A stretch of DNA of 62,075 bases from an uncultured Pseudobutyrivibrio sp. (GTDB lineage Bacteria; Bacillota; Clostridia; Lachnospirales; Lachnospiraceae): positions 1-62,075 of the forward strand of contig CAMJBT010000010.1 of the NCBI GenBank assembly GCA_946403965.1. Reading direction: 5' to 3'. Position numbers and translations under genes: made by a program. Of the stretch, positions 8,517 to 17,068 are shown one piece after another. How positions within the stretch are numbered: position 1 is the first letter of the stretch; the number at the start of each line of letters is the position of its first letter. The notes beneath the pieces were generated by a model. That model ran no database searches, was not told where the DNA came from, and was given only the letters and a program-made list of their open reading frames with translations.

Positions 8517-9545
8517 CTATTTCCCTAGAAGCAACTTAAAAACTCTATTTAATGAAAGTATTTCATTTAAAACATAACAAACTAATATAACTGTTCCCAA
8601 TGTAACAAAGAAGCATATCAATATCCATAACATATTCCCAAACAATATATGACTTTCTAATACTGACTTTATAATCAATATAGCCCGCTGATTAAAGCAT
8701 AAATATATCATCGAATCTCTTCCTATCACTGATAACACTCTTCCAAGAAGATTAGTATATCTACTTTTGTCAATAATATTTGATATATAAATAATGATTA
8801 TAGAATACAAAATAGCATTAATAATCGATAAATATATGTTATTATACTGTCCACTCCTAAAATTTACAGTTCCATTATAGAAAATTAGCCAATTTACTAT
8901 AAAAAGCATTAGAATAATTACTAATGCACTTATTCTTTTGTATGTTAAAGTGTTTTTCAAAAACATCTGTATTAAAACGCCGCATATCATAAACGGTAAA
9001 AAAGATATTCCTCTACCTATTCCAAATGGTATTAAAAAACCATGGCCTTGGGCAAGCATACCAATAATACCAACTAAAAAAATGACAGGTAATGACAACT
9101 TTATATTATTAAATAATTTGGTAATAATATAATATAAAGTATTCGTCCAAAATAAAGCGGGCAAAAACCAACCTCCCCCCCATCCAGGCACTCCATCAGT
9201 TGGTCTATCTATAAAAGGGCTGATTATCACGACGCTCAAACAATCATTAGCGCAAGCATCTAGCACTTCCCAAATAAAATTAATAAAACTCCAGCAAACA
9301 AAAGGTAACAAAATGTGATAGGCCTTTTGGTAGATAAAATCCTTTTTTTCTTTATAAAACATTCCAGAAACAATAAAAAAAATAGGCATATGCCATGCGT
9401 GATACCAAATTGAAAACCAATCATCTATTTTTGGTATTCCAATTTGAGCATGACCCGCTATCATGCAAACAATCGCAATTCCACGGGCAATATCAACAGT
9501 TCTATTTCTTTCATTACTAGAAACAGTCTTAAAATCAAATTGCAT
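8517..9545 (-). CDS. Membrane acyltransferase (Acyl_transf_3 family)
   Basis: This 342-residue protein has ten or so membrane segments. The family signature is at the N-terminus: DIARGIAIVCMIAGHAQ, with His32 as the expected catalytic residue, followed by WHMPIFFIVSGMFY. Such enzymes O-acylate sugars, usually with acetyl groups, on polysaccharides or lipid-linked units. The codons for GWGGGW contain a run of seven G (plus-strand C-run ending at 9181); here the frame is intact. It starts two bases from the GT2 gene upstream, so the two are co-transcribed. The acyl donor and target sugar are unknown. Confidence 0.85.
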   Translation of the reverse strand: MQFDFKTVSSNERNRTVDIARGIAIVCMIAGHAQIGIPKIDDWFSIWYHAWHMPIFFIVSGMFYKEKKDFIYQKAYHILLPFVCWSFINFIWEVLDACANDCLSVVIISPFIDRPTDGVPGWGGGWFLPALFWTNTLYYIITKLFNNIKLSLPVIFLVGIIGMLAQGHGFLIPFGIGRGISFLPFMICGVLIQMFLKNTLTYKRISALVIILMLFIVNWLIFYNGTVNFRSGQYNNIYLSIINAILYSIIIIYISNIIDKSRYTNLLGRVLSVIGRDSMIYLCFNQRAILIIKSVLESHILFGNMLWILICFFVTLGTVILVCYVLNEILSLNRVFKLLLGK

Positions 9546-9546
9546 A

Positions 9547-10530
9547 CTATTTTCCCTTAATTAATTTTGCTTTCAACTTTATATATTTAGCGGCACAATA
9601 TGCATTACATCTATACAGTAATTTATTCACAAATGTATTGCTTATTACAAATGATGATTTAGCTTTATCAACTTCCCTACAATACTTCTTCAAATCAAGT
9701 CCTTTTAAATTATTCGCATAATCACAAAACAAGTCTACAAATCGTCTACTAGCTTCTTCCAATAAGATATCACCAAATATACCGCCATATTCATCAGCTA
9801 TCCTAGTCCATTTTTTCTGATAATCTAAAACACCAATAGCCTTCTCTACATTAGCACTATTTACAGCAGAACCAGTCCGACCTTTCCTGTAACAATAATA
9901 AGGATATGGATTATACCCAATTTTTCCAGCGGCTATATATACCCTAACTGCCCATTCATTATCCTGACCTCTTTTATATGTATTAAAAAATAAATCATTA
10001 TTGATAAGGAAGGATTTCCTATACACTCCTTTTGTCCCGAGCTCAACATATCCATTCCTTTTATATAGCAAGACAAAGGCATCTTTTCCAGATTTGCATG
10101 CCATAATATCATCATTATCTATAAGTTCTTGTATTGGTTTCCTATCACTTTCTTCACCATCCCAAAACTCGCTTCTTCTCCCCAAACAGAAATCTATATC
10201 TAAATCCACAACCTTTTCATAGTGTAAGAGTGCATCCTGTTCAAGAAAATCATCCCCATCTAAAAACATTAGCCATTTTCCATTCGCACAGTTGATTCCT
10301 TCATTTCTCGCAGCACCACTTCCTGCATTAACGGTATGTATTACTTTAACGTTTTCAGCAATATATCTATCTGCAATTTTACCAGTATTATCAATGCTAC
10401 CATCATCGACAATTATTAATTCATATGTAAGTTGAGTTTTTTGATTTAATACACTTTCAATACATTTATCCAAAAATGGTTCAACATTATATGCCGGTAC
10501 AATTATTGTAATATCAAAAATTGATTTCAT
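9547..10530 (-). CDS. Family 2 glycosyltransferase
   Basis: This 327-residue GT-A enzyme begins ITIIVPAYNVEPFLDKCI, with VDDGS at 42-46 and the metal-binding DGDD at 91-94, followed by the acceptor region that includes the conserved FNTYKRGQDNEW. No membrane segments are seen. It resembles capsule and teichoic-type GT2 enzymes (EpsJ/WaaV-like). It lies 19 bases after the interrupted pyruvyltransferase and directly before the acyltransferase. Donor and acceptor sugars cannot be inferred. Confidence 0.85.
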   Translation of the reverse strand: MKSIFDITIIVPAYNVEPFLDKCIESVLNQKTQLTYELIIVDDGSIDNTGKIADRYIAENVKVIHTVNAGSGAARNEGINCANGKWLMFLDGDDFLEQDALLHYEKVVDLDIDFCLGRRSEFWDGEESDRKPIQELIDNDDIMACKSGKDAFVLLYKRNGYVELGTKGVYRKSFLINNDLFFNTYKRGQDNEWAVRVYIAAGKIGYNPYPYYCYRKGRTGSAVNSANVEKAIGVLDYQKKWTRIADEYGGIFGDILLEEASRRFVDLFCDYANNLKGLDLKKYCREVDKAKSSFVISNTFVNKLLYRCNAYCAAKYIKLKAKLIKGK

Positions 10531-10549
10531 TTAAAAAAGATCTACTCCT

Positions 10550-11607
10550 TTATTTAATTAACGAAATCATCTCCGACATTCTGTCATAGTATTCATCTAT
10601 AATTTTATACGCATTTTTTACTTGAATATAATTAGCATTCTGCAACACATCTAAATATGTTTGTACTTCGGAAATAAGATTAATATTTCTACTTTTATTT
10701 TTGTATAAAATTCGTTCAATTTTCAAATCAGATTGAGAATGATAATTATACGCAGCAAGACTTGGCAATCCTAATAGACTGTTGCACCCAAAGCCCCTTC
10801 CATCTTCTTCAAGTAATATGGACTTGTTTCTTATACTTAAATTATAAATATGAGCATGCACCCTAAACCCTATATGTAAGTCAAAACAATTGTAAACATT
10901 TAGACCATCAAATGTACCTGATATATCCGTAAATTGAATATTATTTATATTTAGATATTTAACAACTTCTTCTACTTGTCTATTCTTACATATTCCTCTG
11001 TGAAAAATAAACTGTATATCAGCATTTGGATATCTTTCCCTCAGCATGTTAATTAAAGAAGGTATAAACTGCATATTTTCAACTATTGCAGGATCGGAAA
11101 TTGCTATTCGTTTAATTTTTTTCGAAAAAACTTTTCTTTCTGATTCTTCACTAAATAAAGCTGGACATCCTGTCAAATACACATTATTTAACCCTTCATT
11201 TTTTAACACCTGATATGTAGGAACATCTCTACAACCTAAAATACCTCCATTAGTATCCATATGGTTCAAAAATTTTTTTGAAAAATCAGAAAATTTATAT
11301 TTATAAGGCCAAAATTCGGCATTGCCTATGCCGTACCACCCCCCCCAATTATCGCAATCTTTGGAGTGATTTCGCTAATTGTATTAACATTTGGCAATGT
11401 TTTTTCTATAAAAGGCTGATATATTGGTCCGCCAGAAAACACAAGCCAATCATAATCATTTAATTCATCTATTTTTTCTATAAATTCCGAACGTAAATAT
11501 GTAGAAATATCTGCATTCGTATGTTTCCTTAGTAGATTATAACAACGTCTTTCAATCAAATAATCTCCTGCATTCTTATATGCCCCTGACAATAATGCAA
11601 TCTTCAT
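10550..11607 (-). pseudogene. Polysaccharide pyruvyltransferase, frameshifted at a run of eight G
   Basis: Two pieces in different frames make one CsaB/WcaK-like polysaccharide pyruvyltransferase. The first (11607 to 11326) gives MKIALLSGAYKNAGDYLIE and LVFSGGPIYQ, then meets a stop just after IIGGGGTA. The second (from 11269 back to the run in another frame) continues IIGGGWYGIGNAEFWPY... through ILGCRDVPTYQVLKNEG to LIGFRVHAHIYN-type motifs and the stop at 10550. One more G, or two fewer, restores a protein of about 352 residues. Such enzymes add ketal pyruvate to ManNAc or galactose residues. The gene is either switched off by slippage, truly decayed, or affected by a base-calling error. 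Confidence 0.75.
11339..11346 (-). repeat. Run of eight G in the pyruvyltransferase gene
   Basis: On the minus strand the codons around IIGGGW read ATT, then eight G, then TGG. An uninterrupted gene needs six or nine G. It is the longest G/C run I found in this AT-rich window and sits exactly where the frame breaks, as in phase-variable loci that change length by slipped-strand mispairing. Confidence 0.7.
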
Positions 11608-11638
11608 TTACAAATTGCTCCTTCCAATTGTATAGAAT

Positions 11639-12676
11639 CTATATCATCTCCCACGTAAGTACAGTATCCTCATCCAAATCCTTCCTCACTGCTTTGCCAA
11701 TAACAGCCTCAGTGAACTTAGGAGATATGCCAGTACCTGGTCGCTTTGCCATCAAGTCTCGCTCTTCAATAATTTCCCCAGCCTTCATATCACGAGTAAG
11801 AACCAGTGATCGTCTAGCCTCTCGTCTTGGAATTTGTTCACACTCAAGTACAGTCTTTTCTGGATTTCCAAGAACTTTATCAATCCATTTAAAGTTTGCG
11901 ATAGCCTTTGCAAAATCTGCTGGATCACCAGCATGATAATGATCATTTCCCTGAAGTGTCTTATCTAGTGTGAAATGTTTTTCAATCACTTCTGCTCCAA
12001 GCATATATGCTACAGCAAGTGTCATCATTGTGTCATCTGGTGCTACATGATCGCTGAAGCCCACTCTCACATCTGGAAAATCCTTTTTCAAAGTCTCAAT
12101 AATTCTGAGATTTGCATTTTCTGGAGCTGTTGGATATGAAAGCACACAGTGGAATAATACTATATCCTTGCACCCCACTTCTTTAAGGGCTCTGACAGCT
12201 TCATCCACCTCTGATAGATATGAAGCACCTACAGACATATAGACGGGCTTTCCCTTCTTTCCAATATGTTTAATAAATGGAAGGTTTGTTATATCAGAAG
12301 ATGATATTTTATAAAAATCTACCATATCCTCTAGATAGTCAGCTGAAGCATAATCAAAAGGTGTAGAAGTAAAGTCCATTCCCTTCGAATGTGTATAATC
12401 GCACAGTTCTCTATATTCAGCCTCTCCAAAATGGTCAAACTTCAAAAACAATTCATATTGTGTCTTTGTAGGCTCCTTTGTAGTATCCCAATATGCAGGA
12501 GAGTTTTTTGACACAATCGTGTTCGCCTTGTATGATTGGAACTTTGCACAATCAATTCCTGCCTTTGCAGCCTCGTCTATGTAGAGCTTCGCAGCCTCCA
12601 GCGGAGTAATATTCATTATCTTCGCTGTATCATAAAAGTTTACGCCCATTTCGGCTATAACATATGGTTTATTCAT
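11639..12676 (-). CDS. neuB: Nonulosonate synthase (NeuB family)
   Basis: This 345-residue enzyme of the NeuB/LegI/PseI family condenses phosphoenolpyruvate with an N-acetylated hexosamine to give a nine-carbon acid. Visible marks are YVIAEMGVNF, CAKFQSYKA, TPFDYASADYLE, YKISSSDITNLPFI, the metal-site EKHFTLDK and a C-terminal SAF (antifreeze-like) domain from about 285 with RREARRSLV and RPGTGISP. It lies 16 bases after the CMP-sugar synthetase fusion, with which it forms the core of a pathway. Whether the product is Neu5Ac-, legionaminate- or pseudaminate-like cannot be read from the sequence; no epimerase of NeuC/LegG type is in the window. Confidence 0.88.
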   Translation of the reverse strand: MNKPYVIAEMGVNFYDTAKIMNITPLEAAKLYIDEAAKAGIDCAKFQSYKANTIVSKNSPAYWDTTKEPTKTQYELFLKFDHFGEAEYRELCDYTHSKGMDFTSTPFDYASADYLEDMVDFYKISSSDITNLPFIKHIGKKGKPVYMSVGASYLSEVDEAVRALKEVGCKDIVLFHCVLSYPTAPENANLRIIETLKKDFPDVRVGFSDHVAPDDTMMTLAVAYMLGAEVIEKHFTLDKTLQGNDHYHAGDPADFAKAIANFKWIDKVLGNPEKTVLECEQIPRREARRSLVLTRDMKAGEIIEERDLMAKRPGTGISPKFTEAVIGKAVRKDLDEDTVLTWEMI

Positions 12677-12692
12677 ATCAAATCTCCTTTTG

Positions 12693-14294
12693 TTAAATCG
12701 AATTAATCAATCCCATGACACGCTTGCGGCCTTCTCTCAGATTATGGCTCAAAAGCATCTGACTAAATCTATCTCTACTAGTTTTTGACATCTCAAGATA
12801 CATCTTCAATGTACTCTCAATCACCTCGTCTGTAGGATTCAGCCCTATATATGTAAATCCGTTTTCATTGCTTACAAATCCATGGTGTTCTTCACGTTTG
12901 TTTTGCGCCATTGCAATAGTAGGGATGCCAAGCATTGCAAGCTCATAGCCTGTACGTCCTCTGGATGTCATTGCAATATCACATCCGCTCATAAGTTCTG
13001 GCATGTTTGCCACATCATAGAGCACCTCTATATTTTGATGATTGTTGTATGCCATAAGCTCATCAACGTTATTCTTAGCTCTTCCAAGTACTACCACAAA
13101 TTCATAGTCTTTATACTGTTCCTTGGACACAATACTTAACACTCTGTCAGAATAATCCTGTGGATCCGCTCCACCAAAAGAAATAAATACTCTGTGAACA
13201 TGTTCCTTTATTTCTATTGGCTCATAGAACATGAATGTTTTTCCGGAGATATAATATTTTTCTCCGGCATAGATGTTGGAACTTTCGCTTTCAGCAAACA
13301 ATGCATTAAACACCAAATCCGCCTTGCTAGCTCCTTCTCCATCATCCTCAAAATTCACGATTTTGGCATTTGGAAGAACATTTCTGAGACCAATCATATA
13401 GTCAATCGTAGTAGTAAGGATATCATTTATAAATACTGAATATCCGTTTTCTTTGCACTTTTCAAATAACTCACCAATTCCATTTACAGGAATGAGATTG
13501 TGAGTAGTAGTACCAAACACCTTTCTATCTGTTTGGTTGATATCGTAATATATATCAGGCTTTACATAAAATTCATCAGCAAGCTCTAATGCGCGGTAAA
13601 TGTGGCCCATTCCACGCTTGTTGTTGCCATTTACATAAATTGCCACCTTTTCTTGTTCCAATGTCATTGCAACATTTCGAAGGTCCTGAAAAGTATCAAC
13701 ATCCTGAGCTTCGTCCTCGGAAAGCTCAAATACATTTACTTTCTTTCCGATTCTAGTCTTCTCAGTAACTACATTTGCCTTTGAGACAACAAACGCTCCT
13801 GTCTCCATGTAGCATGGTGGAAGATATTGTCTATTTAATCGCTCTGTGTAGTTTGGAACTTTTTCACCGTCTTTTTCGCCCCATGAAAGATGAGGCGCAT
13901 TAATAGCTGAAATCACAGTGTCCCAATCTTCATCAATTGCATACTTGATTGCCGAATCAAGTGTAGATACTTTCAGTGTAGGAGATGTTGGCTGCATTGT
14001 TACTATATAATCCCAACGCTTACTATCATCGATAGCATCTGCTATTACTGCATCTAGTGTGACATCATCCGCACAAAGTCTTTCGTCTCTCCATCTGACC
14101 TTTGCTCCTACCTGCTGTGCAATAATTCGAACCTGTTCAGAATCTGTAGTCACAACAACATCTGTGATATATTCTGAATTCAATGCATTTTTTATAGCAT
14201 AATAAATCATCGGCCTACCAGCGATGATTCTGATATTTTTATTTGGAATTCCTTTTGATCCTGCTCTTGCAGGAATAACTGCTAAAATATTCAT
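12693..14294 (-). CDS. CMP-nonulosonate synthetase fused to PseG/SpsG-like domain
   Basis: The 533-residue protein has two parts. Residues 1 to about 225 are an acylneuraminate cytidylyltransferase (IPARAGSKGIPNKN, then MQPTSP and NRQYLPPCYMETGAF). Residues from about 235 are a GT-B half-domain like PseG/SpsG (NNKRGMGHIYRAL, FISFGGADPQD, TSRGRTGYELAMLGIPTI). PseG removes UDP from the pseudaminate precursor; SpsG is its spore-coat relative. Combining the steps before and after NeuB in one chain implies that both act in one nonulosonate pathway. The next gene downstream is neuB. The Gly-His of GMGH and the FGG loop look intact, so the second domain may be active. Confidence 0.85.
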   Translation of the reverse strand: MNILAVIPARAGSKGIPNKNIRIIAGRPMIYYAIKNALNSEYITDVVVTTDSEQVRIIAQQVGAKVRWRDERLCADDVTLDAVIADAIDDSKRWDYIVTMQPTSPTLKVSTLDSAIKYAIDEDWDTVISAINAPHLSWGEKDGEKVPNYTERLNRQYLPPCYMETGAFVVSKANVVTEKTRIGKKVNVFELSEDEAQDVDTFQDLRNVAMTLEQEKVAIYVNGNNKRGMGHIYRALELADEFYVKPDIYYDINQTDRKVFGTTTHNLIPVNGIGELFEKCKENGYSVFINDILTTTIDYMIGLRNVLPNAKIVNFEDDGEGASKADLVFNALFAESESSNIYAGEKYYISGKTFMFYEPIEIKEHVHRVFISFGGADPQDYSDRVLSIVSKEQYKDYEFVVVLGRAKNNVDELMAYNNHQNIEVLYDVANMPELMSGCDIAMTSRGRTGYELAMLGIPTIAMAQNKREEHHGFVSNENGFTYIGLNPTDEVIESTLKMYLEMSKTSRDRFSQMLLSHNLREGRKRVMGLINSI

Positions 14295-14322
14295 ACTCTA
14301 TATTTATCTCCATGTCCAAACA

Positions 14323-16008
14323 CTAATTAGCGCTATACACATAGATCGTGTAAGGGCTTGTTTCGTCTGTATATCTACCCACAAAATCTATACCTAAATC
14401 TGTTGCATTTAACACCTCAACCCTTGAAATGATGTATTTCCCACCAAGTTCTTTAAAAGCATTCACGTCAATGAGGAGGTTTGCTGATTCTGGAAAGTAT
14501 CGATCTGGATCATATCCTATTTCATTTGAATAAATATATGCTCTTGCCCCCCAATTATCAAAATATACACTATGTTCCTCATCTACTTTAAAGTCAGGTG
14601 CTATAATCTTTCTAAACTTTTCTTTATATTCCATTGGATAAAATGAATTATATCCGTCTAATGTATGAAAACCATTGAATTGAATAACTGCTGGGTGCAT
14701 ACCATAGGCTACACACCATTCATTATTATAGTTTATTTCATCCTTTATTTCATCAAATAATTGGGATGAATAAAATTCTCCAAAACTAATTGTATTTGTT
14801 TTCTTTCCTGATGTTACCGTTTTCACATCATTAATTAAATTCATGCTCATGTGATTGTATACAGATGGCTTTATTATTACTACACCAAATGCGAATATAA
14901 GAACTATACATTTAATAATAGGTTTCCTAATTTTATAAATAACAAAAGCAAACAATAACGTCCATAGAAATGGATTCAACCACAATGTTCTTGCAAATGA
15001 AAAACCTCCTAATAGCGGGAACCTTCCTATTATCTTTCTAAAAAGATCATTTTTATCAAAACCATAAATCAGACAATCCAGTACTATTAAACCAAAAATC
15101 CAACAGCATTTTTCTCTAATGATAACCTTTTTGTCTTTATCTATTATTGTTCTAATTATCAAATATACAATATATAAAGTACATATTGGCAAAACAACGT
15201 ACGTATGCAAATCCCCACTATGATATTGACCATATTTAAATACCTCATATGCTTCTTTAACAGCATCTCTTACGGAAATATAGTTTTGGTTAAAATCATC
15301 TCGAATTGTCTCCTTGCTTTGAACCAAGGCATAATAAAACAATCTCCACTCTGTAAATATATATCCTAATGACATAGAACATAATCCACCCCAAAGGCGC
15401 CATTTACATTTTCTAGTTATAAACATGTCACAAACAAGGAAAACCAATAGATATCCACAGAAAAACAAACCAAACTCCGAAAAATCTGATATTGCTGGCA
15501 ACAACAATAAGATTATCAGATATTTCTTTTTGTATGTCTTATATAGCTTTAAAATAACCAGCAAAAACAATGGAACTGATGCAAAGCTCAAACCATCAGT
15601 TGGGTAGACAGGCAGCATTCCATACAACAAACCTATAATCATTGCGAAGTTTGTATCTATCTCGTCATCAACTTCCTTTAAAAGAAGTCTAAAAGCTAAA
15701 ATTGATACACAAATCTTCAAATACCAACCAATAATAATTGCAACAAAAGGCGGAAACAAAAAAAACAAAATATTATAAACTTTAAATTCATAATACCCTA
15801 TATTTCTAGTAACGCCTCCTAAAATTGGAATAATTCCATCAAATTTCCAAAACAACTGATTTTGGCGTAGCATGTTAAAAATATTAATATGATTATCTAA
15901 AAAATCATGTACTTGAAGTATCAATCCTTCTTGTTTAATTAATATATATGTTAGTGACACAATAAAAAAGGATGCAATCACATACATCCCCCAGTTTTTT
16001 TTAACCAA
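14323..16008 (-). CDS. Polytopic membrane protein, DUF6044/YfhO-like
   Basis: The protein has 561 residues with 10-12 membrane segments and a C-terminal extracytoplasmic domain of about 170 residues (from about 390) containing FNGFHTLDGYNSFYPMEYKEKF, split here across a Tyr-rich loop. An acidic first loop (QVHDFLDNHINIF) after the first helix fits the GT-C plan. I assign it to the DUF6044/YfhO-like group by overall layout, not by a decisive motif. The start overlaps the end of the sialyltransferase-like gene by eight bases, so the two are coupled. It may transfer a lipid-carried sugar outside the membrane. Confidence 0.6.
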   Translation of the reverse strand: MVKKNWGMYVIASFFIVSLTYILIKQEGLILQVHDFLDNHINIFNMLRQNQLFWKFDGIIPILGGVTRNIGYYEFKVYNILFFLFPPFVAIIIGWYLKICVSILAFRLLLKEVDDEIDTNFAMIIGLLYGMLPVYPTDGLSFASVPLFLLVILKLYKTYKKKYLIILLLLPAISDFSEFGLFFCGYLLVFLVCDMFITRKCKWRLWGGLCSMSLGYIFTEWRLFYYALVQSKETIRDDFNQNYISVRDAVKEAYEVFKYGQYHSGDLHTYVVLPICTLYIVYLIIRTIIDKDKKVIIREKCCWIFGLIVLDCLIYGFDKNDLFRKIIGRFPLLGGFSFARTLWLNPFLWTLLFAFVIYKIRKPIIKCIVLIFAFGVVIIKPSVYNHMSMNLINDVKTVTSGKKTNTISFGEFYSSQLFDEIKDEINYNNEWCVAYGMHPAVIQFNGFHTLDGYNSFYPMEYKEKFRKIIAPDFKVDEEHSVYFDNWGARAYIYSNEIGYDPDRYFPESANLLIDVNAFKELGGKYIISRVEVLNATDLGIDFVGRYTDETSPYTIYVYSAN

Positions 16009-17068
16009 AATTTTTCTCCTGTTCTATTTCACATACAAACTTAAGTGTTTTAAAACTTTTTGGATTAGATTTTATCATTTTTGTCGTTTGTCTAATTCCA
16101 ATATTTTTCATATCTTCTGGAATAATACCTGATAAGGAAAGGCAATATACCCCCCATATAGCAGACAATGTAATTAATGCTGAACTATTCCATCCCATAA
16201 CAATTTCTGGCTTTACTGATGAACCACATATTATTTCTTCTATAGAGTTATTACGAGGTAATATCTCCACTGGAAATGGTATATTGGCTGAAGCCATGTT
16301 ATCTCTAGGATGTGCTTTAATATAAATTTTATATCCATCTTCATAGTATCTTTTTAAGTAATTAAAAACCAATGATTCTCTTCTTTGTTTCTCAGCATCA
16401 GATGGATAAGCTGTACCTAGATAAACAACACTTTTCCCAACCAAATCAAACTCAGATTTTTCTAATCCAGCTTCAATAGCTTTTTTATAATATTTCAATG
16501 ATGTATTTTCCATGAAATGTTTTCTATCGAATATGGAAAACTTTTCAGTCTTTATACCAATTGCAAATGATACTACTCGAAGTGCAACTCTTTTTAAATA
16601 AAAAACAACTGCTTTACTTCTAGAATTGACCTCATTTGCGAAAAACTGAGCTCGCTCAAACAATGAAAGATATGAACCTGTTCCATCATCCACTATTATA
16701 TTTGTAACTCTATAATTTGAACTTTTCTTACAAAATATATCCAATGCAAGCCAAGGCGTTTCAGGACAAATCAACATCAAATCTTTTTTTTTGCCTGTAC
16801 AATCCCATTTGGGCAGTTCACCTTCCATTTCAAATTGAAATACCTTTGCATCTAAATATGGTGCAAGCATAATATCCTCACTCAATAAATACCCAGACCT
16901 ATCATGTTTGCCAATTAAAATAATTCCCTTCAAATTACGCATCAGCTGATCGTGATAATAGTCAAGATATGCCTTTACGCCACTTAAATGAAATGGCGTA
17001 ATTACATATGCAACAAAATCCAAGTCGGTGTTTTGACTCATACAATATGCTAACTCTAACCTATTCAT
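16001..17068 (-). CDS. Sialyltransferase-like GT-B enzyme (CMP-sugar user)
   Basis: This protein of 355 residues has the three motifs of bacterial sialyl/polysialyltransferases in order: VDDG at about 126-129 (D/E-D/E-G), KAHPRDN with the CMP-binding His-Pro at about 253-254, and GWNSSAL with the paired Ser at about 295-296. It probably transfers the CMP-activated acid made by the NeuB module two genes away. I choose ATG 17066-17068 because AAGGAAG lies six bases upstream; a longer frame starting at 17128 overlaps the YfhO gene heavily. A run of nine A encodes KKK. The acceptor is unknown. Confidence 0.75.
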   Translation of the reverse strand: MNRLELAYCMSQNTDLDFVAYVITPFHLSGVKAYLDYYHDQLMRNLKGIILIGKHDRSGYLLSEDIMLAPYLDAKVFQFEMEGELPKWDCTGKKKDLMLICPETPWLALDIFCKKSSNYRVTNIIVDDGTGSYLSLFERAQFFANEVNSRSKAVVFYLKRVALRVVSFAIGIKTEKFSIFDRKHFMENTSLKYYKKAIEAGLEKSEFDLVGKSVVYLGTAYPSDAEKQRRESLVFNYLKRYYEDGYKIYIKAHPRDNMASANIPFPVEILPRNNSIEEIICGSSVKPEIVMGWNSSALITLSAIWGVYCLSLSGIIPEDMKNIGIRQTTKMIKSNPKSFKTLKFVCEIEQEKNFG

